From: Cyanophora paradoxa
Lineage: Eukaryota > Glaucocystophyceae > Cyanophorales > Cyanophoraceae
Direction: 5' to 3'
Length of the DNA: 64,000 bases
Assembly: GCA_004431415.1 (NCBI GenBank)
Contig: QPMI01000096.1
Span: forward strand, 62,001 to 126,000
This document shows, one piece after another, positions 32,228 to 43,357 of this stretch. A model generated the notes under the pieces. The model was not told the origin of the DNA and did no database searches. It saw only the letters and a program-made list of their open reading frames with translations. Each line of letters begins with the position of its first letter. Position 1 is the stretch's first letter. Position numbers and translations under genes: made by a program.

Positions 32228-33343
32228 CTATATAACTGTCGTGTCTTGATATCTATTTATTATAATATTACAACTTAGAAGAGTTAACGTTATTCAATGA
32301 TTTGTGCTTGCGAATCGCATCGCGGTCGATCATCGGATATCGACATCGATCAGCTGTCAGGCTGACTCAGTGATCGACGTCGCCGCCCTGGCGCTCGGCT
32401 ATGGTATTAATTCAGATCACGTCGACTGTCGGTACCGTTTCCGAGAAGTTCCGGTGCAGTATGTATACGTATACGTACGTATACCCGCACCGCGCTGGCG
32501 CCAGCCTGGCAGTGCCAGCGCTAGCGCCGGATGCATGCGCATGCATATCAATTGCAATGCGGCGCGCCGCGGGCCGCGATCGCGCGCGGCCGGCGCCGGC
32601 GCGCCGCGCGCGGGGCCAATCGACATCGATATCGATGTCGACACCGGGCCCGGGGCGCCCGCTAGGCTATATAGCTCCTCCGGCGCCCTCCGCGGCCGGT
32701 GTAGGCCGGGGGCGGCCGGGCGCCGACGCGTACGCCGCCGCCTATGCATGCATGGGCCCTGGGGGCCGCCGCCGCCGCCGCCTCGGGGGGCCGGTACCGG
32801 TGGGGGCCCGATCGCGACCGGGTACCGGTACCTAGGCTGGAAATCTGCGGGAATCCAGGCACGTGCGTGGGTACGTCGTATGGGCATGTATATATGTGTG
32901 CGCCGTGCTGCAATTGGTCGACAACACTCAATCGTGTTTTTTGGAAATAAGTGACCAAAAAATGTACCGAAAGCTCGTTAATGTTGTACCCGGAGCTCGA
33001 GATCGGAGAGCCACTACTGTAGCTGCACTATCGCGAGCTTAGCGCTTGACTTCGACTACGGGGGGGACGAGTACAGTAGGCTACTTGGGCGGCGCCGGCT
33101 GCGAGGGCGGTTCATCCCAGCCAGCAGATTCCCAAGGAAGCAGCAGCTCCCTCGCCGGGCTTAGGCCAGGAGACGGAAGCGCGGACGTCGACCGGGAGCG
33201 AAGCCACTCTACGCAGCAGCGCCCGTCGCCCGGCGAAGTTGGCCGCAGAAATCGCGCCCCAGCAGCCGTTTTTGCGCTCTGACCGACATTGGCACCCCCA
33301 GCGCACTCGCCAGCGTGCACGGTGACGGTGAGCAGCTGCAGCG
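32228..33343. other. Intergenic region rich in palindromes
   Basis: This stretch between the membrane-protein gene and the Atg22-like gene contains a perfect 22-bp palindrome at 32620-32641 (half-site TCGACATCGAT), a GC palindromic block just before it, and ATACGTATACGTACGTATAC near 32465. The last 300 bases are the probable promoter and leader of the Atg22-like gene. No gene is convincing. Confidence 0.45.
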
Positions 33344-36300
33344 ATGGAAGAGCCAGCTGCGACAGCGGCGGTCGCTCCGACCGCGGTTGCCGCACCCGCA
33401 GAACTGGAGCCCGACAGCAAAAAGGCGCAGGGAGCTGCAGCAGCAGCTGGCGCCGATGCGCCTTCCAAACTTGTTGAGCTCGACACGGAGCCCAGCGGAA
33501 GCCCTTCGCGCTCCTCCAGCGCAGACATCGAAACCGGCCGCTTCGGCGCGCCTCCGTCAAACTCGGAGTCTGTCGCTTCCCTACCTGCACCGGACTCGGG
33601 CGTCGAGCCCACGAAGCGATCAGAGATGATCGGGTGCGTCCCCGCCGCCGCCCCGTGCCGCCCCACAGACCCACTTGACCGCGAGGCGCCCCGGCAGCTG
33701 GGTCATGTACGCCTCATCGATAGCGCCGTACTACTACCTGAGCACCTCGTTCGTGCCAGTGCTCCTGCGCCGCTTGGCTGCGGGGGCGATGGACGAGGCT
33801 GGCTTCGTCTACTTCGGGGCCATCCCCCTCCGGCCCGCCGCCTGGTGTGCACGCGCGCGCCCTGCCGGCGGGCGCGCGGGCGTATCCGCGGCGGCTCACG
33901 CACGCACCCGGGGCCCCGCAGGGTCACCACCACATCCACCGGCATCGCCGTCATCCAGGTCCGTCCGGCGCCCGCCCGCCCTCCTCCGCGCTGCCGCTGC
34001 CGACACCTGCTCCTTGTACACAGCTCTTCACGTTCTTCTTCATCGCGCCGCTGGCGGACTACGGGCGGAACCGGCGGAGGATATGGATGACCTGCACGAC
34101 GCTCGGCGGATGCATGTCGATGTGCATTCTCGCCCTCTCGCGGTGCCCCTCGTCCCGCCCCGCCCCGCCGACCGGCCGCCACGCGCCCTCTGCGGCTCTC
34201 CATGAACTCAACGAGGCGCGCGGCAGCTCGGAGCTCTGGCTGATCGGCGGGCTCATGCACATATTCGCCTCCATCTGCTGGGGACTCTCCAACGTTATGT
34301 GCGCCGAGTCCCGGGGCCGGGGCCGCGCCGGCGCTGGCTTCCTTCCCCCTCGCGCCCCGCGCCGCTGACCGCTGGCCGGCATGCCCGCAGGCAAAGCGCG
34401 TACCTCCCCGTCCTGACCACCTCCCACCCGGGCGTCATCTCCGAGCCGGACAACGAGCTGCGCAAGTCCAAGCTCGCTTTCGCTAGGTACCCCCTCGCCC
34501 CCTGTCGTCCTGAATCCGTACCCCTCCCCTCTCCGGGCGCCGACGCCGTACCCCAGCACGGCGCTCTCCGCGCACGGCTCATCGGGGGCCTTTTCCACAA
34601 CCGTCGGTGCGCCCGCGTACACCGCTGCGGCTACTTGCCTACCCCCCCCCCCCCCCCCCCCAATCCCCCCCTCCTCTGCTCCTGACGCACGTACCGCCTC
34701 CAGTGATGCTCCTGTTCGCCCTGGGGCTCCTCTTCACATTGCCGGTGCGCCCCGTACCCCCAAATTGGAATTCGTCCCCGCCGGACTCGAGCCGGCGCCT
34801 CAGGAGCCGAACGACGCGTACCGGGCGATCTCCTGCCTCGTCGGCGCCTGGGTCCGCCCGCGTGCCCCCCGCCTCGCTCTCCCCCACCCCGGCCCTCCGT
34901 CTCACCTCTTCTCCGCTCGCTCGCCAGTGGCTGGTCCTGTCGCGGGTGGCGTTCCACCTGGTGGGGGCGCGCCCGGGCCCGCCGACGCCGCCGGCGCGCA
35001 TGATGTTCCTGGACATAAAGCGGCGCCTGCTGCGCATCGCGTTCCTGTTCCGGCGCATGCCCAACTTCGCGATCACCCTCTGCGTCGCCTTCTTCGCCAA
35101 CACGGGCGCGACGGCCATGACCCAGTCCTCCAACGTCTTCGCCGACATGGTCCTCAAGATGTCCAGTGCGCAGTCTGTCTGTCTGAGTCTGCCTGAGTCT
35201 GCCTGATTCCGAGGCTGGCTGGCGGCAGGCGTGGAGATCGGGCTCCTGACGCTCGAGTTCATGATCTTCCTCACCGCCGGCGCCTTCAGCGTCGTCATCC
35301 TCATCCGGTGCGCCCGGCCCTCCCCGCCTCTCCAGTCCAGTCCAGTCCAGTCCACTGACCGCCCGGCCGGCCGGCGTGCTCCCGGCCGCGGCAGGACGCT
35401 GCACATCCCGGCGAAGCGCGTGCTGATCCTCGTGCTCGTGATCTTCACCCTCGTCTCGGGCTACTTCCTCGTGGGCCTGTCCGACAGCATCTCCTTCGGC
35501 GTCAAGGCCGCCCCCGAGGTCAGTCGGCCAGATCAAATCTGGATCAAATCCAGCTGAACGCTCGTCTTCGGCGCAGGCGTTCGGCGTGGTGGCGATCGCG
35601 GCCTTCGCGGGGGGCGCCCTGCTCCCCATGGGCCGCGGCATCCTCGCCTCCATGCTGCCCCACTCCCTCGAGGCCGAGTTCTTCGGTGCGGCATATTCGA
35701 TCCGCCCGCCCCGCCCCGCCCCGCCCCGTCCCGCCCCGCCCCGCCCTTCCCCACGAGAGATTTGATCTGGTCTGATCCCGAGGCCGCTCGTACGACCGCC
35801 AGGGTACATCGGCGTGCTCTACAACATCGGGAATCTGATCCTCCCCTCGATCAACACGTCGATCATCAACGCGACGAACAACCTGCGGCTGACGTACTTC
35901 GGCATATGCTTCTGCTTCTTCGTCTCCGCCATCGCCATGTGCTTCGTCGACATCGAGGAGGGCGTCCAGAACGCAGCCGAGGTCGGCCTTATTGTGATTC
36001 TACGATTTCCTTCTGTGCGTCCTTATCTAACTCACTTTATCCTCGCTCAGGTGAACGTTGAGATTGCCCGGCACGGGTCCCTGGAGGCCGCCATCGCCCA
36101 CGCCTGGCACCTCGGCCGCGCCTCGGCCGGCAAGGTCGCCCCGGAGCCGCCCAAGGACCCGAACGCGGCCGCGGCGCCGGCCCCCGCCCTCGCGGACTCT
36201 GGGGACGAGAAGCCGGCGGCGGCGGCGGCGGCGGTCGGGGCGCCCGTGCCCGTCTCGCTGGCGCCCTCGTCCGCGGTCGCAGTGGACATCTCCTCCTCCT

Positions 36301-36374
36301 CCTTCGCCGTTCTGGCCCTCCAGGAGGCCGAAGCGCCCGCCACGCCCGTCGGCGGCGGCGCTAGGGCACCCTAG
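33344..36374 (+). CDS. Atg22-like major facilitator transporter
   Basis: Start at ATG 33344 (MEEPAATAAVAPTAVAAP), with a cytosolic N terminus rich in Ala and Ser. The membrane part opens with GWVMYASSIAPYYYLSTSF and VPVLLRRL, then WVTTTSTGIAVIQ and FIAPLADYGRNRRRIWM, which matches the MFS motif between helices 2 and 3. ASICWGLSNVM joins QSAYLPVLTT; the block SALSAHGSSGAFS is typical of Atg22/UMF1 proteins. Later helices include NFAITLCVAFFANTGATAM, VLILVLVIFTLVSGYFLVG, GALLPMGRGILASMLP with EAEFFGYIGVLYNIGNLIL, and FGICFCFFVSAIAMCFVDIE. A disordered C-terminal tail ends at the stop 36372-36374. Atg22 proteins are vacuolar exporters of amino acids after autophagy in yeast; the substrate here is not shown. 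About eleven introns, most starting GTGCGC, GTACCC or GTCCGC. Confidence 0.85.
34762..34795 (-). other. tRNA 3'-half-like segment inside an intron
   Basis: On the minus strand a perfect T-arm (GCCGG, loop CTCGAGT, CCGGC) is followed by GGGGACG and A, as in a 3' acceptor strand with discriminator base, then TTCCAATTT. The 5' half of a tRNA is absent, because the upstream side is exon. The intron lies between the exons ending LLFALGLLFTLP and starting EPNDAYRAISCL of the Atg22-like gene. Confidence 0.55.
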
Positions 36375-36984
36375 GCCCCCACGCTCCGCTCTCCCGCGGC
36401 CCCGCTCGCCGCGGGCCGCGCTGAGGCCCGGATCGTCCACCGCCGTCCTCGCGTTCGAGAGGCGGCGTGCGTGCGCATCCGTCGGCCTCGCCCTTTGGTC
36501 GTGTGTCTGCCGCATCAGCTTCTAGTTATTAGTGCTTAGGAAGGTTTACGCTTAGTGGGTGGCTCGCGGCCCTCCGGCCCCGAGCACTCCCCTTCGTTTT
36601 TCGTTCGCAGTCGCTCGCCCGTGTGTCGATGTACTCCCACCCTGTGGGCTAATCATCTTTTTAAACCGTTTGCTTGTTACTACGATAGTGGCAGCTTATA
36701 TCTCTTCATTTTTTAGTCGAGTAGAGAAGTATGCATGCACGAATTACGGTACTATTTTCCTAGATCTAGACTGTATGTTCTCTGCGTTCATGATCAGTGT
36801 CAGTCGTTGAAATTGAGTCCAGATCTATCGGACGCGACTCGTGAATGAGAACCCGGGCCGGCCAAGGCCATATGCGTGGCAAATTAAACATGAACGTTGA
36901 CGTTATAGTGCATGCGCACGTGCCACGGATCACGGCCGCGGTACGGTAATTACTAAGTTATAAAGTGCCATGTACACGTAAGTT
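36375..36984. other. 3' flank of the Atg22-like gene
   Basis: This is probably 3' untranslated and intergenic sequence, becoming AT-richer from about 36640. No further gene or RNA is recognised. An open stretch at 36559-36810 has no protein-like features. Confidence 0.4.
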
Positions 36985-37320
36985 CATGTATTTTTTTTTT
37001 TGAGAGACTACGGTGGGGCGAACCCCCCGTAGGTAGTGATATTAAAGACAACAAAGCAATCACAAATCAAAGATACAGTAAACTAGCACAAAATATATAC
37101 AGAATCAAGAGGGATCACGAGAAGGGACACGATCAGAAGAACGCAAAAGATAAGGAGAACGAGCACGAGGAGAAGGAGTAGAAGAGCTCAAGGGCGTCGA
37201 TGCAGAAGTACTAGTCACACTAGAACGACGAGGAGCACGGGGACGCAGCAAATAAGGAGAACGAGCACGAGGAACTACAGTCGAAGACGAAGATCTAGAA
37301 CGCTGCATGCGCACACGAAA
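36985..37320 (-). mobile_element. 3' end of a non-LTR retrotransposon with poly-A tail (5'-truncated)
   Basis: On the minus strand an ORF fragment (37314-37105; repeated RARSPYLLR, ending SRDPS) is followed by about 100 bases of non-coding sequence. A stem-loop comes next (CTACGG with GGGG, TTCG, CCCC and CCGTAG, near 37005-37030), then TCTCTC and a run of eleven to twelve A. This is the layout of a LINE 3' end inserted in the minus orientation. The 5' end near 37320 is abrupt. A target duplication was not identified. Whether it is the same family as the LINE at 62 kb cannot be tested, because that copy's 3' end lies outside the window. Confidence 0.55.
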
Positions 37321-37390
37321 TTGTCACGTGCTCGTACTACGATCGCGAGCTCAAATTTCGAATTCGTGTCACGATCATCGATGAGCTTGA

Positions 37391-37395
37391 CCTCG
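37391..37395. other. Target-site duplication, left (CCTCG)
   Basis: Five bases immediately outside the left TGTTG terminus; they match the five bases outside the right terminus. Confidence 0.8.
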
Positions 37396-37540
37396 TGTTG
37401 CCACTCCACTACGTACCCTTTTGCACCACGTAGCAGAATCGAGTTGGACGGGCCTATTACATGATTGCCGGGGCCCCGTGCCCAAATCCGCTTTGGGCAC
37501 GTCGGGGCTAGGGCGCGTCGTGCCCAAAGGCCTGGGCACG
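37396..37540 (+). repeat. Left terminal inverted repeat
   Basis: 145 bp, matching the reverse complement of 43358-43502 except for one C/T difference near the inner end. The inner part contains two hairpins made of CGTGCCCAAA and its complement (GTGCCCAAATCCGC with TTTGGGCACG, then CGTGCCCAAAGG with CCTGGGCACG), which are candidate transposase-binding sites. Confidence 0.9.
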
Positions 37541-37577
37541 GCGGGTAGAGCAGCGTCGTGCCCAAGTCGTGCCCCGC

Positions 37578-39165
37578 GATGGCGGGAGAGCAGCCTGGCA
37601 GCGCGGCAGGCGGGGGCGTGCAGGCTCCAACTATGTGGTCGTTCTGTGTGTACTTGCATAGCGAAGTTGGCAATCCAGCGGAGTGCTTGCCGACGATGGG
37701 CAACATGGTCCCAGCACCGCTCATACCGTCGGCGGAGCCCATATTCAGGAAGCTGGTAGACAGGAAGCTTCTTCGTCCGGAGATACAGCAGATAGATCAG
37801 CTGCGCTTCTGGCAGTGCTGGCGGGGAGCTACTGTGCGACTCTATCATGACGTGCGAGTCGTACTGCCGCGTGCAAGCAACGCCGATCGACTGATCTGGA
37901 CTCGGGCATGCGCAGGAGTTCGCCGTGGTGGTCGAGGGAGGGCCCGTTACCCTCATCGTCGCGCCGGCCAAAGTAGTGCAGCCCGACCTGGCGCACTACG
38001 GCCTGGTGCGCTAGCTAACGTGAACGATATCCCGCGCCTGATGTCTCCTGCAGGGCCTCCCACCGGCCGGCCCTGCAGCTCCCGCAGCGCTAGCAGCGGT
38101 AGCGCCTCGCGCCCCCACGGCCGCATCCAGCGCGGGCAGCGCCGCCGGGAGCGGTGATGAGGATGACGGGCTGGAGCAGTATGAGCGCTTCCTCAGTCTG
38201 GACACGGATGGCATCTTCGGCGGGATCAGCGCTGACCAAGCGAAAGACCAGGTACATGATCCGGGCACGATCCGGGCACGTACGGGGCACGTCTGAGCAC
38301 GGGCCGTGCACGCAGATCTTTGGAAAGGGCGCGCGAGCGAACATCAAGAACCTGAACCGATTCCTTGCCGCCCCGTTTCGTCTGCACTACGGGGAAGCTG
38401 ACGGCCTGAGCAAGGTGAGAGGACAGAACACGCTGGTCATTGCAGACATGGAAGACGCGTGAGTGGCTGCGTTCTTTTGGAAGCAGCACAAGAGCAGCGC
38501 AAACCTTGCCTCGCAGGTTGGCCGTCCTCCTGGACAGGACGGTGGAGACCTCAAGCATCCCAGCGAAGATCAAAGAGAAGTGCACGGAACGGATGAAACA
38601 GCGGCTCCAGACCCTCAACCCGTACGAGAAGACCCGAGCACTGCTGGAGGTCAACAGGATAGCACTCAGGCAAGGCTCAGGAGCAATCTTCGCACAGGGG
38701 GCCCAAGCATGCGCCCTCGCGCGACGACGAAGCCAGCACTCAGGCTCCCCCGTGCGTTCCCGTGCTTGGGCACGGTCTGGGTACTATTTGGGCATGTCGC
38801 GTCCTTGGTCGTGCTGCACTCTCGTGCCCAAACGTGCCCCAATCGTGCCCCAACGTGCCCCATGGTTCGATGCCGAGCACGCGGATTCCAAGGTGCTCAA
38901 CTCCAAGAAAACACCTCCGGCGGTGAGAGCACTGCTCCTCTTATCTCTCCTTTCATTTCTTAGCGAATCCCAGTTCAAGTACTTCCTGTGCATACGGGAG
39001 ACGGTCAAGTCCAAGAGCACATACAAGCAGGGCCACATCTTCCCCAAGTGCAACAAGCACGGCGATCCGCCGTCGGGCTGCCTAGGGGTGTACGGGATCA
39101 AGCAGCTCATTCAGGACACCGCAAAGCTAGCTGCGGCCCAAAAAAAGGCGGCGGCGGCAAAGTAG
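37578..39165 (+). CDS. Transposon accessory ORF, function unknown
   Basis: Five introns are inferred. Start at ATG 37578 (MAGEQPGSAAGGGVQAP), then PTMGNMVPAPLIPSAEPIF and LRPEIQQIDQLRFWQCWRG. The next exon reads EFAVVVEGGPVTLIVAPAK, then a disordered linker to YERFLSLDTDGIFGGISADQ. Later exons read NIKNLNRFLAAPFRLHYG, TLVIADMEDA, LLDRTVETSSIPAKIKEKC, LQTLNPYEKTRALLEVNRIA, and finally FKYFLCIRETVKSKSTYK with FPKCNKHGDPPSGCLGVYG. A lysine/alanine tail stops at 39163-39165. The two cysteines near the end are too few for a clear zinc finger. I recognise no family. Its convergent position with the transposase inside intact TIRs suggests a partner in transposition or regulation (an inference). Confidence 0.65.
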
Positions 39166-39816
39166 ATCCAGTGTCTATCTCCTAGTAGCAGTCCTAGTAG
39201 CTCTACTAGCATTGATAGTGTTGCTCTATTAGGGTTTTTGCAGCGTATCTTCCTTAGAATTGGGTCGTGCACTGGTCGTGCCCGGCTCGTGCCCAAACAT
39301 GCCCAAATGTGCCCCGTCATGCCCAAACCGACTTGATCCTGAATTTAGCAGTGATTGACGTCGCGGAGCACGATTGCGCATTGAACTGCACATTTGCCAT
39401 GTGAACTTAACAGTATTGATATTTTACAACGTTTTGATGAAGAAAGGCGATGCGAAGAACTTCAGCATGACATGTTCCGCGTCGCTCAGAAGTCTGACCA
39501 TCGGACTCGCATTATGATGTGAAGCCAAGGGTCATGAACTCATGATGAGGCCTCGAAGACCTGAAGCAGTTCCGACCCGTCCGAGAGGCCGCACAAGTTG
39601 AATTTGAGAATGCTGAAGCCTTGTTTAACTCGTATTCATGAAGCTTCATGGTTCGCTCCCTCTTTACCGGTTTCTGCTACTTGCTCGTGCCCACGTCATG
39701 CCCAATCGTGCCCAAGTACGTGCCCAGACGAAGTTCGGACATGCTCAAGGAGGGCACGACTCGGAAACTCTTTCACAACGAAAGGCTATTCCAAAATCGA
39801 TCGTAAACTGGCTGCA
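39166..39816. repeat. Region between the convergent transposon genes, with CGTGCCCAAA motif clusters
   Basis: This lies between the stops of the two transposon genes. It contains clusters of CGTGCCCAAA and variants (CATGCCCAA, CGTGCCCGG) at about 39262-39336 and 39688-39735. The remainder is AT-richer and shows no ORF. Confidence 0.6.
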
Positions 39817-42800
39817 CTACTTGGCATTAGAGGGGCCCGCCTCAGCCTCAGGCTCGGCGGGGCCAGCCGCGGCCTCTGCCGCGGCAGCGGCCTCCTTCTC
39901 GGCGCTCTTCTGTACTTTCTTCCAAGGTTTCTGGATGCAAGAGCGGTTCTTGCACGCGTCCCTCCCCGACTTCTTGTGGCACTTTGACGAGCAGATGATG
40001 TCTTCGTACTTGCAAATGCACTTCTTGTTCGTGCAGCCAGTCGTGCAGTTGCAGATCTTGCTCGGCCTGTCGATTTCGATGGCGCACCAGTCAAAGAACG
40101 CTTTTCTGCCAGGCAAGACATGGCAGTCAGAGCGCTGAGAAAGAATGCTGGAGGAAGACGGACCTGAGGGTTACAGGTTCGGTGCTGGCGGCGGTGATGC
40201 TCTCGATGAGATGCTTGAACCCGGCAAAGCCGCCGGTCTCGCCTGGAGGGGCAGGATGCCGCATAGAGCACACTTCGTCGGCCTGGAAGAGGCGGGGCTG
40301 AGAGTCGTCATCGTTGCGCTGGACTATACCGGCAGCAGTCTTGAGGATGTACTTGTTGAAGCCCGTGCCGACCGCAGCAATGACCGCGTGCACCATTGCG
40401 GGCATGCGGGCCTCGTCCAGGGCACGCGGATTGCAGTCCTTCACGCTGATGGATACCAGCTGCGCGCCCAACGTGAGCTCCATTGTCGTGTCCAAATGGT
40501 GCTCAAAACCATACCCAAACGTGCCTCGCGGGGCACGTTTGAGTATGATTTGGGCACGTCGGAGCATGGGGTTTGGGCATGACAGAGACGCACGTCGCCG
40601 ACTGCAAGGTTGGCGATCTCCCCGGCTCTCTTGCGGGCGAAGTCAATCATCCTGTTCCTGTACGCCGAGAGACGATCGTTCAGGACCCCTACGTAAGCCT
40701 TGTACTTCTCGTGCTCCTTCTGCGGGAACAATGTCAGTGCCGACAGCCATTAACGTAAACAGGACATAGCGAACCATGAAAGCGATCGGCATCCCCTCGA
40801 TGGTGCCACGACGGAAGCCGCCTTTGAGATGGCGCTCTGCGGAGTCCAAGTACTGCTCCGATTCCTTAGATTCCTCCTCCTCCATGTCCTTCACATACTT
40901 GTCCCAGAGGATCTGCTGCTTGTCGGTGGGCACCCAGCTGTCCCGGGCAGCTGCAGCCTCAACATCTTCGTCCGTGCCGACATCGACAGTGATTCCCGCA
41001 TCCTGCACGACGGGCATGGGAGGGAGCAGCATCAAAGCGTTCAAGAAGGCCTAGGGAGGTGTGCACCTTCATGAGCTCCTGGAGTGTAGTGCCCTGCACG
41101 ACCTCCCGCTCGTTGTAGACACGATCAGAGGAGGCGGGAGCCAGGTTTCCGAATCGCTCGGACGGATCTCTGTTGAACATGACCTTGAAAGGCGTCTGCT
41201 TGTGCCCCTTGGTGAAGATGGATGTGTTCATCTGCCACTGGACCTGTGCCTGGGTTGGTTGCAGGGCGCGAGCATGTCGGCACGGTCATACCGGGCCCAG
41301 GGCGGACACCCAGTCTTTCGTTCCGTTGAAGAAGCAGTACGCAGTGACTCGGCGGCCGAGCGTCCGGTTCGCGCGCTCCACAGAACCTGCAAAACACGGT
41401 CATACCCGAACATGCTCAAACATGCTCGGCACGTGCTCAAAAAGATCGTTGGGCACGATTGAGCATGATGTTGGGCATGTCGCGGGCATGACGCGGCATG
41501 GCGGGGCATGGCGAACCTTGGTGCCAGGGACGGTAAGGCGCGCCGGTGATGATCACTATCTTGCGCCCCGTCACTCGCTGCCATTGCTTGCACGTCGAGC
41601 GAACAACCTGCGTCCACTTTCAGCTGATATGACGGCCCTAGGCAGACGTCCAAATGTACCCTGTTTACGAACTCGGACCCGTTGTCGTGATGCAGCACTT
41701 GTGGGACTCCCATCACCTGGAAAATCTCGACAAGAGCCTGTGCGACGCACCAGGCGGCCTTGAATTCCAGCGGCCTCAGGATGCTGAACCGAGAGAAGTG
41801 GTCCTGTAAATGCACCCATCATGATCAATGAACAGCCAGACAGATGGTGTTGAACAGCGAACCCGGACGTGCAAGACGTATCTGTACCGGCGAGTCGGGT
41901 GATCGAACCACTCGACATCCTCGCAGTCGAGCCTGTCCATGGCCGCCGCTTCCTCGTCGGTCTCAGGGATCCTTGGCACTCGAATCGGGATGGGAAGCTT
42001 GCTGAAGTCCTTGAGGTCGATGACGACGCGAGACCAGGCGGACTTTGCGACGATAGGCTTCATGCCCGCGAGCTTCGCAGCGAGCTCGACCGCCCTGTTG
42101 ATGGCACAGTACGGGCAGCGCTGCGTACGGGTGTCAGTCTTGCTCAGGGTCCCCGCGCGGGCAGCTGCAGCGAGCACCTTGCAGAAGTACTCGACGAACT
42201 TGTCTTTGATGGCATAGACGCGCGAAACCTTGCCCTTGACGGTGTACGCAGCCTCGTGCGCCGCGTTATGGTACTCCTGCGCGCGCGTCGTCACGTCGTG
42301 CTCCGGGCACGGTTTGAGCACGATTGGGCACGATGTTTGGACACGTCCTTACCGACAGGATTTCGAAGACCTCGCGGGCGTCCTTCGGCAAGATACGCAC
42401 TTGAGTAGGGGCCGTCGCCGCCACCGCTCCAGTGTTGTTCTTCTGGCGCTTCTTGGCCACCTGCACTTCCTGCATGACATACACCGCGGGTCCGTTCGGG
42501 TCGCGCGGGTTTGGCTGCTCGACTAGAACGTAGTTGCCGGTGCGGTTCTTGATCCGCTGATCGTTACTCTTCTTGGCCCTCCCCTCCGCTCGTCGCTCTT
42601 GTTCGGATCCGCTGGCGCCTCCAGGTCCTTCCTCTGGACGCGCGCACGCACGACTGGCTTCGACGCGTTCAGCCGCTTGATCGCCTCCTTGTCGTTCGCG
42701 TCCCCGGCTGCCTTCATGTCCCGCTCCCAGACCAGCGCGTTGTAGCGTTCCGTCTCGTCGAGTGCGCGCTCCGCGTTGGGATTCCCCTGCTCGTCCTGCA

Positions 42801-43307
42801 TGTCCTTGTGCTTCCGGAATGGCGCTAATTCGTTGCACGCCTTTATGAACTCTTCGTACGTCCAGCGCACGGTGTGCCGCGTGCTGGTCGTTTCCTCGCT
42901 GGGCGCTGCGCCGCCGTCCGAGCCGTCCGATTGCCGCTGGGTCGCAGCAGTTGGTGCCCTACGCTGCTCCGGAGGGACGACATACGCGCCAGGCGGCGGG
43001 CCAGCTGCTGCCGTGCTGTTCCCGCCACCATTGCTTGAACTGCTCGAAGGCCCGCGCGTGCCTGCTGGAGCTGATCTAAGAGAGATCTAGCAAGATGCCC
43101 GCCAGGACAATGGCCGCGGTGGCCCTCCTTGTGATCGCAGTCGCAGCTCGAGAACGACGAGATCAGCTGCTCGATGTGGCAGGTACACTTGCGGCCGCAC
43201 CACGCGCGACCCGCGAGCACAGCTGTCTGTAGCGCGAAGCTGCAGAAGACGCAGAACTGCAGAATCTGGCCGGCCGCCTGAATCTCCTCCGGCGACAGGC
43301 CCAACAT
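39817..43307 (-). CDS. DDE integrase-type transposase with C-terminal CXC-like cysteine motif (frameshifted)
   Basis: Start at ATG 43305-43307 (MLGLSPEEIQAAGQIL). The first exon is cysteine-rich (CVFCSF, CGRKCTC, CDCDHKEGHRGHC), possibly a zinc-binding domain. RWTYEEFIKACNELAPFRK follows. Then come NAAHEAAYTVKGKVSR, RCPYCAINRAVELAAKL, the catalytic core with VVIDLKDF, YRYVLHVQDHFSRFSIL and HHDNGSEFVN, and, across an intron, GAPYRPWHQGSVERANRTLG, which supplies the acidic residue completing D-D-E. Next are TPFKVMFNRDPSERFGNL and a GDVR stretch with a KYILKTAAGI fold. The C terminus is CNCTTGCTNKKCICKYED followed by CSSKCHKKSG, the motif seen in KRBA2-like integrases. The stop is at 39817-39819. 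The frame shifts by one base near 42580 between PNKSDERR and KKSNDQRIKNRTGNYV, so this copy may be inactive unless a very small intron is present. Confidence 0.85.
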
Positions 43308-43357
43308 CGCTGCAGCTGTCTGGGCTCTAACACCTGTCGTGCCCAACACAAAGCTTA

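Noticed and set aside
32304-32954. Overlapping open frames of 140 to 216 residues on both strands
   Set aside because: The sequence is palindromic and low in complexity; the frames mirror each other and look like chance.
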